From Arthrobacter sp. QXT-31 (GTDB taxonomy: Bacteria; Actinomycetota; Actinomycetes; Actinomycetales; Micrococcaceae): DNA of 64,000 nt. Position numbers and translations under genes: made by a program. The notes beneath the pieces were generated by a model, which searched no databases, was not told where the DNA came from, and saw only the letters and a list, made by a program, of their open reading frames with translations. Positions 35,415 to 44,431 of the stretch are shown here, piece by piece (position 1 is the first letter of the stretch; the number at the start of each line of letters is the position of its first letter). The DNA is taken from NCBI RefSeq assembly GCF_001969265.1, contig NZ_CP019304.1, positions 620,001 to 684,000 of the forward strand, read 5' to 3'.

Positions 35415-36017
35415 ATGATGACCAGCCAGGCCATCGCGGCAGCCCCGGCACCGCAGCAAACGTTCCGTTCCGATGCCGTGCGGCTGTTCGCGGGCTTCGC
35501 CGGGCTCGGTGCGGCAGCGGTAAACCTGGCCGTGTCCTCCAGCCTGTTCGCGGCCGCCGGCCCTGTCCTCCCCGGGAGGGTGGCCGGCGCCGCGGCCGCC
35601 CTCGTCTGGGGAGGTGTCCTGCTGGGATGGACCATTGCCGGGCTGAGCAGGAACCGCTTCCCGCTGCCGCGGACCTTCGCCGCAGTGCTGCCCGCCGCTG
35701 CCGCGGCGCACGTGGCGGCCATCACGCTGGGGGCCGGGACCGGAATGGCGGGCCTGGGCATCAGCCACCTCGCCGCCCTGCTACTGACCCTCATGGTCCT
35801 CGCGGCCACCTCATGGCTCCGCCGCAGCTCGCAGAAACTTCCCGGCATGCCGGGCCGGAACGCTGCTGCCCGGCTGGGCGCCGGTCAGCTGCTCGCCGCC
35901 GCGTTCGCCGGGGCACTGCTGGTTGCCGCCATTACGACGCCGGGACTCGCCGCGTCGACGGCAGGCCAGTTCGCGGTCCCGCACGGTGAACACACCGGAG
36001 GCCACCACGCGCCATAA
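35415..36017 (+). CDS. hypothetical multi-pass membrane protein with His-rich C-terminus
   Basis: 200 aa, ATG at 35415 (or 35418). About five hydrophobic segments rich in Ala, Gly and Leu, and a short C-terminal tail HGEHTGGHHAP with four His, which could bind metal. I recognise no family. It follows the DUF4383 gene closely and ends in a strong bidirectional terminator. Confidence 0.7.
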   Translation: MMTSQAIAAAPAPQQTFRSDAVRLFAGFAGLGAAAVNLAVSSSLFAAAGPVLPGRVAGAAAALVWGGVLLGWTIAGLSRNRFPLPRTFAAVLPAAAAAHVAAITLGAGTGMAGLGISHLAALLLTLMVLAATSWLRRSSQKLPGMPGRNAAARLGAGQLLAAAFAGALLVAAITTPGLAASTAGQFAVPHGEHTGGHHAP

Positions 36018-36033
36018 GTGCGCCGGCGGCCAC

Positions 36034-36083
36034 AAAGGCAGGAGCCCCCGCGCAGTTCACGGTGCGCGGGGGCTCCTGCCTTT
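36034..36083. terminator. strong bidirectional terminator between 36017 and actP
   Basis: 20-bp perfect arms (36034-36053 and 36064-36083), 10-nt loop. The arms begin and end in AAA/TTT, giving short T-runs for both directions. A partial third copy of the arm occurs at about 36086-36101. Confidence 0.9.
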
Positions 36084-36124
36084 ATCGCGGAGGCTCCTGC
36101 CCTGGTAAGGCCGGACGGAAGACG

Positions 36125-37741
36125 CTAGTGCTCCACGGCCTTCTCGGCGCCGACCCCGGTCAGTGACCGGACCTCCATTTCGGCCTGCTTGCTGCGGTCC
36201 TCCTGCTTCTTGTCCAGGACGGTGCCCAGCCAGCCCAGCAGGAAGGCCAGCGGGATGGACACAATGCCCGGGTTGCTCAAGGGGAAGATGGCGAAGTTGG
36301 CGTTCTTGATCATGGACGTCGCACCGCCGGACACCACCGGCGACAGTGCGATCAGGATGATCGCGGAGGCGAGCCCGCCGTACATGCTCCAGATCGCTCC
36401 CTGGGTGGTGAACCGGCGCCAGAACAGCGAGTAGATGATGGTGGGCAGGTTGGCCGAGGCGGCCACCGCGAAGGCCAGGGCCACCAGGAAGGCCACGTTC
36501 TGGCCATTGGCCAGGATGCCGCCCAGGATGGCGAGGATGCCGATCACGATCACGGTGCGGCGTGCGACCTTAACTTCAGTGTCGGCGTCGGCCTTTCCCT
36601 TGGCTATGACATTGGCATAGATGTCATGCGCGAACGAGGCGGCAGCGGTGATGGTGAGGCCGGCGACCACGGCGAGGATCGTGGCAAAAGCCACCGCCGA
36701 GATGAAGCCCAGCAGCAGCGGCCCGCCCAGGTGGAAGGCCAGCAGCGGTGCTGCCGAGTTCACGCCGCCCGGCGCGTTCTTGATGGTGTCCGCACCCACC
36801 AGGGCAGCGGCGCCGTAGCCCAGGACCAGAGTGAAGATGTAGAACAGCCCGATCAGCCAGATGGACCACACCACGGACTTGCGGGCTTCCTTGGCGGTGG
36901 GGACGGTGTAGAAGCGCATGAGCACGTGCGGCAGGGCGGCGGTGCCCAGCACCAGGGCAAGGCCCAGGGACATGAAGTCCAGCTTGGATGTTTCGGTCTT
37001 GCCGTACTGCAGGCCGGGGTTCAGAACGGCCGGGTTGTTCGCCGCCTCGACCGCGCCGCCCAGCAGGCTGGAGAGGTTGAACCCGTAGATGGCCAGGACC
37101 CAGAGGGTCATGACGGCGGCACCGGCGATGAGTAGGATGGCCTTGATGATCTGCACCCAGGTGGTGCCCTTCATGCCGCCGATCAGGACGTACATGATCA
37201 TGAGCGCGCCGACGACGATGATCACCAGCGACTGTCCGCCCCAGTCGCTGATGCCGAGCAGCAGGGAGATCAGGCTTCCGGCACCGGCCATCTGGGCCAG
37301 GAGGTAGAAGAAGCAGACGGCCAGGGTGGAGATGGCGGCGGCGATGCGGACCGGGCGCTGCCGAAGGCGGAAGGACAGGACGTCCGCCATGGTGAACTTG
37401 CCGGTGTTCCGCAGCAGTTCGGCGACGAGCAGGAGGGCCACAAGCCAGGCAACAAGGAAGCCGATGGAGTACATGAAGCCGTCGTATCCGTTGATGGCGA
37501 TGGCCCCGGTAATGCCCAGGAAGGAGGCAGCCGACAGGTAATCGCCCGCGATGGCCGTGCCGTTCTGCGAACCGGTGAAGGAGCGGCCGGCGGCGTAGTA
37601 GTCGGCTGCTGTCCTGTTGTTCCGGCTGGCCCGGAAGACGATCACCATGGTGACTGCGACGAACAGGCCGAAGATGCCCATGTTCAGCAGCGTGGTGTCC
37701 TTCAGCGCCGAGACGTCAACCGCTGTGGGAATGCTGATCAT
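36125..37741 (-). CDS. actP: cation/acetate symporter (ActP/MctC-type SSS family)
   Basis: 538 aa, about 13 membrane segments. SSS-family motifs: DYYAAGRSFTGSQNGTAIAGDYLSAASFLGITGAIAINGYDGFMYSIGFL and GTAALPHVLMRFYTVPTAKEARKSV, both typical of ActP. It imports acetate and related monocarboxylates (pyruvate, propionate) with Na+ or H+. Its ATG overlaps the DUF485 stop by 4 nt, the usual yjcH-actP coupling. The C-terminus is hydrophilic. Substrate range cannot be fixed from sequence. Confidence 0.92.
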   Translation of the reverse strand: MISIPTAVDVSALKDTTLLNMGIFGLFVAVTMVIVFRASRNNRTAADYYAAGRSFTGSQNGTAIAGDYLSAASFLGITGAIAINGYDGFMYSIGFLVAWLVALLLVAELLRNTGKFTMADVLSFRLRQRPVRIAAAISTLAVCFFYLLAQMAGAGSLISLLLGISDWGGQSLVIIVVGALMIMYVLIGGMKGTTWVQIIKAILLIAGAAVMTLWVLAIYGFNLSSLLGGAVEAANNPAVLNPGLQYGKTETSKLDFMSLGLALVLGTAALPHVLMRFYTVPTAKEARKSVVWSIWLIGLFYIFTLVLGYGAAALVGADTIKNAPGGVNSAAPLLAFHLGGPLLLGFISAVAFATILAVVAGLTITAAASFAHDIYANVIAKGKADADTEVKVARRTVIVIGILAILGGILANGQNVAFLVALAFAVAASANLPTIIYSLFWRRFTTQGAIWSMYGGLASAIILIALSPVVSGGATSMIKNANFAIFPLSNPGIVSIPLAFLLGWLGTVLDKKQEDRSKQAEMEVRSLTGVGAEKAVEH

Positions 37742-38136
37742 TGTGTTCCTCCGCCTACTGAACTGCCTGATGCCGTGCTGCCGGTCTTGTCGTACTCGTG
37801 GCCCTCAATGCCGTGCCGGATGTCGGTGGCGATCGGGTCCAGGCGCCTGTTCGAGTAGCTGACGTACCAGCCGGTGATGGCGAAGGTGGTCACGAACTGC
37901 AACAGCCCCATGATGATGCCGATGTTGATGTTGCCCCACACCTTGGTGGACATGAAGTCCACGGCGTAGGCGGCAAGGATGACGTACGCGAAGTACCAGA
38001 GCAGAAACGCGATGGCCATGGGGAACACGAAGCTGCGGTGGCGCTTGCGCAACTCCCTGAACTGTTGGGTGGCCTGGACTTCCTCGAAGTCCGCGGACGC
38101 CGGGGCGTCCGGAGTTCGGGCATCGTTACCCATCAT
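37738..38136 (-). CDS. DUF485 family membrane protein (YjcH-like)
   Basis: 132 aa, two membrane segments (FPMAIAFLLWYFAYVILAAYA and NIGIIMGLLQFVTTFAITGWYVSYS) and the DUF485 N-terminal FRELRKRHRSFVFP. It is encoded directly before actP in many bacteria and is thought to assist the symporter. AGGAGGA precedes two adjacent ATGs (38136 and 38133). A CRP-like box lies 52 nt upstream. Confidence 0.92.
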   Translation of the reverse strand: MMGNDARTPDAPASADFEEVQATQQFRELRKRHRSFVFPMAIAFLLWYFAYVILAAYAVDFMSTKVWGNINIGIIMGLLQFVTTFAITGWYVSYSNRRLDPIATDIRHGIEGHEYDKTGSTASGSSVGGGTQ

Positions 38137-38188
38137 TCCTCCTCATTGAGACTGTCTCCCACACCGGCTGCACGATTCACCAGCCAAA

Positions 38189-38204
38189 TGTGACTGTCCT
38201 CACT
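38189..38204. promoter_or_regulatory. CRP/GlxR-like site upstream of the actP operon
   Basis: TGTGA-CTGTCC-TCACT, 9 of 10 fixed bases, 52 nt upstream of the DUF485 start in the divergent region with lytS. In E. coli the acs-yjcH-actP operon is CRP-activated, which makes the site credible. Confidence 0.5.
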
Positions 38205-38288
38205 GTGCGTCGTAGCGCGGATGTTTTTATAGTGGATGCGCGCTTCCGGTCGGTCAACGGCGTCGATGCTGCGCCAAACGGCACGCGC

Positions 38289-38294
38289 TACGCT
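38289..38294 (+). promoter_or_regulatory. -10 box TACGCT of the lytS-like gene, leaderless layout
   Basis: TACGCT, 7 nt, then the ATG at 38302. No Shine-Dalgarno. Confidence 0.55.
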
Positions 38295-38301
38295 GGGCAG
38301 C

Positions 38302-39498
38302 ATGCCGGACTCGCCTCTCTATTCCGCGGCCGCCGTGGCCGTCATCGCGCTCGCGGTGGCCGCCGTCGTCGCCATCGGCCTGAAGGTGCTGCGCTCCTTC
38401 CGCGACCTGGGCACTGACGCCGAACGGGCCACCTACAACACCCTCCACGCCGCGTCGAAAGCCGGACGCCACCTGCGGACCGGCCTGAACCCCGCTGGCG
38501 CTGCAAAAGCCAGCCGCCAGCTGCGGGCCCTGCTCGGCTGTGACGCGCTGGCCATCCTCGACGTGTCCGGCGTGCTGGCCTGGGACGGGACGGCCGAGGA
38601 GCTGCGGCCCCGGCTGGCGGGCCTGGCCGCGGAGGTCCTGGCCAGCGGCAGGACGCAGGTGTTCAACGCTGCCGACCTGCAGCTCCACTCCCCCAAATCC
38701 GGATCCGTTGCCGCCGCCGTCGTGGCTCCCGTGCGGGCCGGCGCACGGGTGGTGGGCGCCGTGGCTGCCTTCGCACCGCAGGCAGGAGCGGGGCTGGTGC
38801 GTGCCACCACCGAAGTCGCCGACTGGGTGGCAGCGCAGGTGGAGCTGGCCGAGCTGGACGCCTCCCGGACACTCCTGATGGAGGCCGAGGTGCGGGCACT
38901 CCGCGCCCAGATCAGCCCGCACTTCATCTACAACTCGCTGAACGCGATCGCCTCCTTTATCAACACCGACCCGGCCCGGGCCCGGGAACTCGTGGTGGAG
39001 TTTGCGGATTTCACCCGGTACTCGTTTCGCCGGCACGGGGACTTCACCACCCTGGCCGAGGAGCTGCGGTGCATCGACAGGTACCTGCTGCTGGAGCGGG
39101 CACGGTTCGGTGAGCGGGTTCAGGTCAGCCTGCGGATCGCGCCGGAGGTGCTGAGCACGGTGATCCCCTTTCTGAGCCTGCAGCCGCTCGTGGAGAACGC
39201 GGTCCGGCACGGCCTGGAGGCCAAGGAGGGGCCCGGCCACATCACCATCTGCGCCAATGATTCGGGCGCGTTCGCCGAGGTGACCATAGAGGACGACGGC
39301 GTGGGCATGGACCCGGTGCAGCTGCAGTCCATGCTCGCCGGCCACACGGACGGCGAGCATGTGGGGCTGCGGAACGTCGATGCCCGCCTCCGGCAGGTGT
39401 ACGGGGACGACCACGGCCTGGTGATCGAGACGGCTCCCGGAGAAGGCACGCTCATCACCATGCGGGTCCCCAAGTCCCAGCCGGACCATGACGCCTGA
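38302..39498 (+). CDS. LytS/YpdA-type sensor histidine kinase
   Basis: 398 aa from the ATG at 38302. One N-terminal membrane helix (AAAVAVIALAVAAVVAIGL), a GAF-like domain (about 60-195, LRALLGCDALAILDVSGVLAWDG), then the His_kinase domain with MEAEVRALRAQISPHFIYNSLNAIASFI, where His of HFIYN is the phosphorylation site, and an HATPase with PLVENAVRHGLE and ITIEDDGVGMD-like sequence. It phosphorylates the LytTR regulator encoded 67 nt downstream. Family members such as BtsS and YpdA sense pyruvate, which fits the flanking monocarboxylate symporters. Confidence 0.9.
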   Translation: MPDSPLYSAAAVAVIALAVAAVVAIGLKVLRSFRDLGTDAERATYNTLHAASKAGRHLRTGLNPAGAAKASRQLRALLGCDALAILDVSGVLAWDGTAEELRPRLAGLAAEVLASGRTQVFNAADLQLHSPKSGSVAAAVVAPVRAGARVVGAVAAFAPQAGAGLVRATTEVADWVAAQVELAELDASRTLLMEAEVRALRAQISPHFIYNSLNAIASFINTDPARARELVVEFADFTRYSFRRHGDFTTLAEELRCIDRYLLLERARFGERVQVSLRIAPEVLSTVIPFLSLQPLVENAVRHGLEAKEGPGHITICANDSGAFAEVTIEDDGVGMDPVQLQSMLAGHTDGEHVGLRNVDARLRQVYGDDHGLVIETAPGEGTLITMRVPKSQPDHDA

Positions 39499-39553
39499 AA
39501 TACACGATGCCTGAACGCCCGGCGCGCGTAGCCGCGGCAGGGACCCGGAAAGA

Positions 39554-39559
39554 TAACCT
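39554..39559 (+). promoter_or_regulatory. -10 box TAACCT of the lytR-like gene, leaderless layout
   Basis: TAACCT, 6 nt, then the ATG at 39566. It would allow the regulator and the symporter genes behind it to be expressed apart from the kinase. Confidence 0.45.
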
Positions 39560-39565
39560 AGGACC

Positions 39566-40285
39566 ATGATTAACGTTCTCGTCGTCGACGACGAGCTGCC
39601 CGCAGTCGAGGAGCTTGCCTTCCTCCTCGGCCGTGATGAGCGGATCGGCACCATCCTGCGCGCCTCCTCCGGCGCCGAGGCCCTGCGGGTCCTCGAAGCC
39701 GGCGCTGTGGACGCTGTCTTCCTCGACATCCACATGCCGGCAGTGTCCGGCCTGGACATCGCCCGGGCCATTTCCCGCAGCAGCCGGCCGCCCGCCGTCG
39801 TTTTTGTCACTGCCGACGAGGACTGTGCGCTTGAGGCGTTCGAGCTGGCGGCTGTGGACTATCTGCTCAAACCCGTGCGGGCCGAGCGGCTGGCCAGCTC
39901 CGTGGGCCGGATCAGTGAGCTGATCCGCGACGGCGGGGCCGCGCCGGAGATGATCACCGTGGACCAGGGCGGCACCACCAGGATGATCCGGCGCGAAGAC
40001 GTCACGTACGTCCAGGCCCAGGGCGACTATGCGCGGCTCCACACCGCCGATGCCAGCTACCTGATCCGTGTTCCGCTGGCAGACCTCGAACAGCAGTGGG
40101 CGGACGCGGGCTTCATCCGCACCCACCGTTCCTACCTCGTGGCACTCGCCCACGTCTCGCACCTCAGGCTCGCCGCCGGCCGGCCCAGCGTCTCCGTCGA
40201 GGACGCCGAACTGCCGATCAGCCGCCGGCACCTGCCGGCCGTCCGCGAGAAGCTTGAGGCAACCAGGATCCGGCCGCAGGCATGA
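39566..40285 (+). CDS. LytTR family response regulator
   Basis: 239 aa. Receiver domain with the acidic pair D8/D9, phospho-acceptor D54 (VFLDIHMP) and the Lys in DYLLKPVR; C-terminal LytTR DNA-binding domain (about 130-235) with VTYVQAQGDYARLHT and FIRTHRSYLVAL. LytTR proteins bind paired direct repeats. Its stop overlaps the next gene by 4 nt, so kinase, regulator, small membrane protein and symporter form one unit. Likely targets are the symporter operons on either side. Confidence 0.92.
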   Translation: MINVLVVDDELPAVEELAFLLGRDERIGTILRASSGAEALRVLEAGAVDAVFLDIHMPAVSGLDIARAISRSSRPPAVVFVTADEDCALEAFELAAVDYLLKPVRAERLASSVGRISELIRDGGAAPEMITVDQGGTTRMIRREDVTYVQAQGDYARLHTADASYLIRVPLADLEQQWADAGFIRTHRSYLVALAHVSHLRLAAGRPSVSVEDAELPISRRHLPAVREKLEATRIRPQA

Positions 40286-40644
40286 CCCGTGTCAGGGTCA
40301 CGGCGCCCCGTTCGGCGTCGCGCATTTATCCCGACTCCTCGGCCGACCCGCGCGAGTCTGCCGAGGAGTCGGCCGTCGGCCAGGTGTTCGTCCGCTCGCT
40401 GATCCGCTCCCAGCTCCGGCTTGCCCTGGTGGTCGCCGGCGGATTCCTGCTGATCCTCGGCGCCTTTCCGCTGCTGCTTGCGGCGATACCGGAGATGGCT
40501 GAGACCCGGCTCGCCGGAATCCCCCTGGACTGGCTCCTGCTGGGGGCCGGGATCTATCCCGTGACAGGAATCAGTGCCTGGCTGTACATCCGCAGTGCAG
40601 CACGCAACGAGGCCCGTTACCGAGACCTCGCAGGTGACCGGTGA
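40282..40644 (+). CDS. small membrane protein, DUF485-like symporter partner
   Basis: 120 aa, two membrane segments (LALVVAGGFLLILGAFPLLLAAI and LDWLLLGAGIYPVTGISAWLYI), same topology and gene position as DUF485 proteins but with weak sequence similarity. It starts with ATG inside the regulator stop and overlaps or abuts the SSS symporter gene. It probably supports that symporter as YjcH does ActP. Confidence 0.75.
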   Translation: MTRVRVTAPRSASRIYPDSSADPRESAEESAVGQVFVRSLIRSQLRLALVVAGGFLLILGAFPLLLAAIPEMAETRLAGIPLDWLLLGAGIYPVTGISAWLYIRSAARNEARYRDLAGDR

Positions 40645-42118
40645 TGCTGGGGTGAATCCTGCAGTGGGCATTGCGGCGGTGGCCGCCGTTTCCGTGGCGA
40701 CGGCGGTGATCGGTTTCTACGGACTGCGGATCTCGCGGACCACCGGCGACTTCTACGTAGCCTCCCGGACCGTGCCGCCGTGGTGGAACGCGTCGGCGAT
40801 CGGCGGGGAATATCTGTCCGCGGCCAGTTTCCTGGGCGTGGCCGGCCTGATCCTGCTGTCCGGCACGGATGCGCTGTGGTATCCCGTGGGCTACACCGCC
40901 GGGTACCTGATGCTCCTGCTGTTCGTGGCCGCGCCGCTGCGCCGTTCCGGGGCCTACACCATCCCGGACTTCACCGAGGCGCGGCTGGATTCACGTGCCG
41001 TGCGCCGGGTAACCAGCCTGGCCGTGGTCATTGTGGGCTGGCTCTACATCGTTCCGCAGCTGCACGGCGCCGCCCTGACCATCCGGACCACCACGGGGCT
41101 GCCCGCCTGGGCGGGCTCGACCGCCGTCGTGGTGGTGGTATGCCTCACCGTGGTGGCTGGCGGGATGCGTTCCATCACCTTCGTCCAGGCCTTCCAGTAC
41201 TGGCTGAAGCTCACGGCGCTTGCGGTACCCCTCATCTTCATCCTGCTGGTGCTGGCAGACAAGGGCTCGCCCGCAGTGACGGTGCCAGCCGCCAACCCCG
41301 ACGGCGCGGATCCCGCGAGCCCCTACCAGAGCATCTCGCTGCTCGTTGCCCTGTTGTTCGGAACACTGGGGCTGCCGCACGTCCTGGTGCGCTTCTACAC
41401 CAACCCGGACGGGCAGTCGGCGCGCCGGACCACGCTGATCGTGCTGGGCCTGCTGTCCGTGTTTTATCTGTTTCCGACGGCGTACGGCCTGGCCGGGCGC
41501 CTGTTCGCCCCGGACCTGGCGCGGGCGGGCCAGGCGGATGCGCTGGTGCTGCTGCTGCCGGGACGCCTGGTGGGCGGCCCGGCTGGCGAGCTGCTGTCCG
41601 CCCTGGTGGTGGCAGGGGCGTTCGCCGCTTTCCTGTCCACGACGTCCGGCCTGGTGGTCTCGCTTGCTGGTGTGATCAGCCAGGATGTGCTGGGCGGCAG
41701 TGTGCGCGGCTTCCGGGTGGCGGCGCTGATCTCGATCACCGTTCCGCTGGGTCTGGCGCTCATGACGGACTCGCTGGCCCTGGCCGGCAGCGTCGGCCTG
41801 GTCTTCGCGTTTACGGCATCCACGATCTGCCCGGTCTTGCTGCTGGGCATCTGGTGGCGGGGGCTGACCGACGCCGGTGCCATCGCGGGGATGGTGACGG
41901 GCGGGCTGCTGTGCGGCGGCGCCATGGTGGCGGGCTCGGTGCTGGGGGTAGCGGGGACGCCGCCGTGGCTGGCGCAGCCCGCGGCCTGGACCGTGCCGGC
42001 GGCCTTCACGGTGATGGTGGTGACGTCGCGGGCCACCCGGTCCCGGGTGCCGCGCACCATCACCAGGGTGATGACCCGGCTGCACACGCCTGAGCGGCCG
42101 CTGGCCACGGAGCGCTGA
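40634..42118 (+). CDS. second sodium:solute symporter (ActP-like)
   Basis: 494 aa, about 13 membrane segments. Family motifs: FYVASRTVPPWWNASAIGGEYLSAASFLGVAGLILLSGTDALWYPVGY and GTLGLPHVLVRFYTNPDGQSARRTTL. It is divergent from the ActP above (shorter tail, many substitutions), so it is a paralogue with possibly different substrate, again a monocarboxylate. The start is either GTG 40634 (overlapping the previous gene by 11 nt) or GTG 40652; neither has a strong Shine-Dalgarno. Confidence 0.88.
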   Translation: MTGDAGVNPAVGIAAVAAVSVATAVIGFYGLRISRTTGDFYVASRTVPPWWNASAIGGEYLSAASFLGVAGLILLSGTDALWYPVGYTAGYLMLLLFVAAPLRRSGAYTIPDFTEARLDSRAVRRVTSLAVVIVGWLYIVPQLHGAALTIRTTTGLPAWAGSTAVVVVVCLTVVAGGMRSITFVQAFQYWLKLTALAVPLIFILLVLADKGSPAVTVPAANPDGADPASPYQSISLLVALLFGTLGLPHVLVRFYTNPDGQSARRTTLIVLGLLSVFYLFPTAYGLAGRLFAPDLARAGQADALVLLLPGRLVGGPAGELLSALVVAGAFAAFLSTTSGLVVSLAGVISQDVLGGSVRGFRVAALISITVPLGLALMTDSLALAGSVGLVFAFTASTICPVLLLGIWWRGLTDAGAIAGMVTGGLLCGGAMVAGSVLGVAGTPPWLAQPAAWTVPAAFTVMVVTSRATRSRVPRTITRVMTRLHTPERPLATER

Positions 42119-42148
42119 TTCCAGGTCCCGAGCGGGGCGGTGAGGGCG

Positions 42149-42736
42149 TCAGTCGATGGCAGCCATCAGTTCAACCACCCGGTCGAGGAACGCGTCCACC
42201 TGGGTCTCCTCGTAGCCGTCCTGGCCCACTGCGGGCCGGAAGACGGCCCGCCGGACGTTGTCAACGCTGAGGGGCTTGTCCTGTTCGAGGTAGCCGATCA
42301 GGTCGCGGCACAGGCTGTCCACGTCCTTGGTGTTGTAACTGCGTGACTTTTTCTTGGCCGGGCGGCGGAACCTTTCGCCGTCGGGCCGGTGAAGGCGGCC
42401 GCGGAGTGTCCCGGACAGCTGGCCGATCTGCCGGAGCCAGGCGTCCTCGCCCCGCTCGGCGATAAGGTCGTCCCGCTCCCGGCGGGCGAAGGCGTCCTCC
42501 AGCCGGTCCAGCGCGGCGTCCACCGCGGTGGCCGAGTATCCGCCCTTGACAGGATCGAAGGACACGGACCGGACGTCGGCGCTTTTGATGGGGTGGGCGG
42601 CGGCCTCGGGCGTCTCCAGCGATACGCGCGCCTGCTGCAGGAACTGGTCCACCTGCTTGGCGTTGTAGCCGTACTCCGTCCGCGCCACACGTTCGAACGA
42701 CGCCGGAATCTGCCGCTTGCTGTCCACTCTCACCAT
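42149..42736 (-). CDS. DivIVA-repeat protein
   Basis: 195 aa soluble protein with three or four short DivIVA-like repeats: YGYNAKQVDQFL (about 22), GGYSATAVDAALDRLEDAF (about 65), YNTKDVDSLCRDLIGYL (about 135) and DGYEETQVDAFLDRVVELM (about 174). It lacks the long coiled coil of true DivIVA/Wag31. Such proteins may bind the membrane or cell-division machinery. It lies next to cdsA. The ATG at 42736 has GAAGGAAAC upstream. Confidence 0.82.
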   Translation of the reverse strand: MVRVDSKRQIPASFERVARTEYGYNAKQVDQFLQQARVSLETPEAAAHPIKSADVRSVSFDPVKGGYSATAVDAALDRLEDAFARRERDDLIAERGEDAWLRQIGQLSGTLRGRLHRPDGERFRRPAKKKSRSYNTKDVDSLCRDLIGYLEQDKPLSVDNVRRAVFRPAVGQDGYEETQVDAFLDRVVELMAAID

Positions 42737-42852
42737 GTTTCCTTCGATACTTCATCGGCGGGTCGTAACCGCATTATTCTAGGGCGTTGTGGAGGGCCCG
42801 GCGGCCCGTCCCGGGACAACCGGGACCGGAACGGCTCAGGCCCTTGAAAGGC

Positions 42853-43776
42853 TCAGGCGCCGGAGAACAGGACGAACAGCATGAAGGCCACGGGCGAGGC
42901 GAACACGATCGAGTCCAGCCGGTCCATCACCCCGCCGTGCCCCGGCAGGATGCTGCTCATGTCCTTGACGCCGAGTTCGCGCTTGACCATCGATTCGGCA
43001 AGGTCTCCGGCCGTGGCGGCCGCCACCATGCCGATCGCGAGCACCACCCCCACCCACCAGGGCTTGTCCAGCAGGAAGATACTGGCCAGCACCCCGACGA
43101 GCATCGCGCCGGCGATGGATCCGGCAAATCCCTCCCAGGACTTTTTCGGGCTGATCTTGGGCGCCATCGGGTGCTTGCCCATGCGCGCGCCTACAAGGTA
43201 TCCGAACGTGTCGTTGGAAACCACCAGGAGCAGCAGGATGACAATCTGCCAGGCGCCCTCCGGCACCACTCCGCCGGGCCAAGGGCCCACCGGGGAAGCG
43301 CCGCCCTCAACGTGCAGCGGGAGTGCGGCGAAGCTGATCAGGAAGGGCACCCAGGCGAGGGCGAACACACCGGCGAAAATGCTGCGGGCCGAGCCCGCCG
43401 CACTTTCCACCGAGCGCCAGAGCAACACGGCCACGCTGCTGGCGAGCATCGCGAACAACAGGCTTTCCAGCCCCCCGAAGTAGGCCGAGAACGGCATGGC
43501 CAGTGTGCCCACCATGACAGGCACGATGGGCAGGCGCGTACCGTTCTCTTCAAGCGCCCGGAAAACCTCCCATACGCCGAAGGCGGCGAAGGTGGTGACG
43601 ACGGCGACAAAGCCGAGAGGCAGGAAGAGCAGCCCGCCGAGCACCGCAAGAAGCATGGCCAGGCCCACGGCGATGGCCGCCGGCAGGTTGCGCCCAGCCC
43701 CGGGCGTGGGGTTGGGCCTTGGCTGGCGGGTCCGGGTTCGGGCCCGCGCACCGGGGGCCTGCTGTGCCTGGCCCAT
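42853..43776 (-). CDS. cdsA: phosphatidate cytidylyltransferase (CDP-diglyceride synthase)
   Basis: 307 aa, about eight membrane segments. CdsA makes CDP-diacylglycerol from phosphatidate and CTP, the entry to phospholipid synthesis. The C-terminal signature is present: KISPKKSWEGFAGS, then DLAESMVKRELGVKDMSSILPGHGGVMDRLDS. The N-terminal ~35 residues are basic and disordered. The ATG shares one base with the frr stop (TGATG), so frr-cdsA are coupled. Confidence 0.95.
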   Translation of the reverse strand: MGQAQQAPGARARTRTRQPRPNPTPGAGRNLPAAIAVGLAMLLAVLGGLLFLPLGFVAVVTTFAAFGVWEVFRALEENGTRLPIVPVMVGTLAMPFSAYFGGLESLLFAMLASSVAVLLWRSVESAAGSARSIFAGVFALAWVPFLISFAALPLHVEGGASPVGPWPGGVVPEGAWQIVILLLLVVSNDTFGYLVGARMGKHPMAPKISPKKSWEGFAGSIAGAMLVGVLASIFLLDKPWWVGVVLAIGMVAAATAGDLAESMVKRELGVKDMSSILPGHGGVMDRLDSIVFASPVAFMLFVLFSGA

Positions 43777-44333
43777 CAGACCTCGAGCAGCTCAGCTTCC
43801 TTGCGCTTGAGGAGCTCGTCGATGCCGTCGACGTGCTGCTTGGTGATCGCGTCGAGTTCCTTCTCGCCCCGAGCGCCCTCATCCTCGCCCGCTTCGCCGT
43901 CCTTGACCAGGCGGTCCAGGGTTTCCTTGGCCTTGCGGCGGATGTTGCGGATGGACACCTTGGCGTCCTCACCCTTGGACTTGACGATTTTGACGTATTC
44001 CTTGCGGCGTTCCTTCGTCAGTTCCGGGATGGTGATGCGGATGACGTTGCCGTCGTTGGACGGGTTGGCGCCGACCTCGGAGTCGCTCAGCGCGCGCTCG
44101 ATGTCGCGCAGGGCGGTCTTGTCGAACGGCGTGATGAGGATGGTGCGGGCATCGGGGATCGCGAAGGATGCCAGCTGCTGCAGCGGCGTGGGGGTCCCGT
44201 AGTACTCCACCATCACCTTGTTGTACAGCCCGGGGTTTGCCCGCCCGGTGCGGATCGAGGCGAAGTCTTCCTTGGCTACCTCAACCGCCTTGTCCATCTT
44301 GTCTCCGGCTTCGAGCAAGGTTTCTTCGATCAC
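43776..44333 (-). CDS. frr: ribosome recycling factor
   Basis: 185 aa, standard length. RRF with EF-G splits the post-termination ribosome. Conserved blocks: [34 protein letters not shown] and [41 protein letters not shown] start with GAGGAGA upstream. Part of the rpsB-tsf-pyrH-frr-cdsA order. The 98-nt gap from pyrH contains a 7-bp GC hairpin (44388-44404). Confidence 0.97.
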   Translation of the reverse strand: MIEETLLEAGDKMDKAVEVAKEDFASIRTGRANPGLYNKVMVEYYGTPTPLQQLASFAIPDARTILITPFDKTALRDIERALSDSEVGANPSNDGNVIRITIPELTKERRKEYVKIVKSKGEDAKVSIRNIRRKAKETLDRLVKDGEAGEDEGARGEKELDAITKQHVDGIDELLKRKEAELLEV

Positions 44334-44431
44334 GATCTCTCCTCAGACATTGGTTCCCGGCCAACCGGGGCATTTCACAATCCTGGCCCCGCCCACCGGG
44401 CGGGACCGTCCTAGAAATATCCTAGCTGTAA

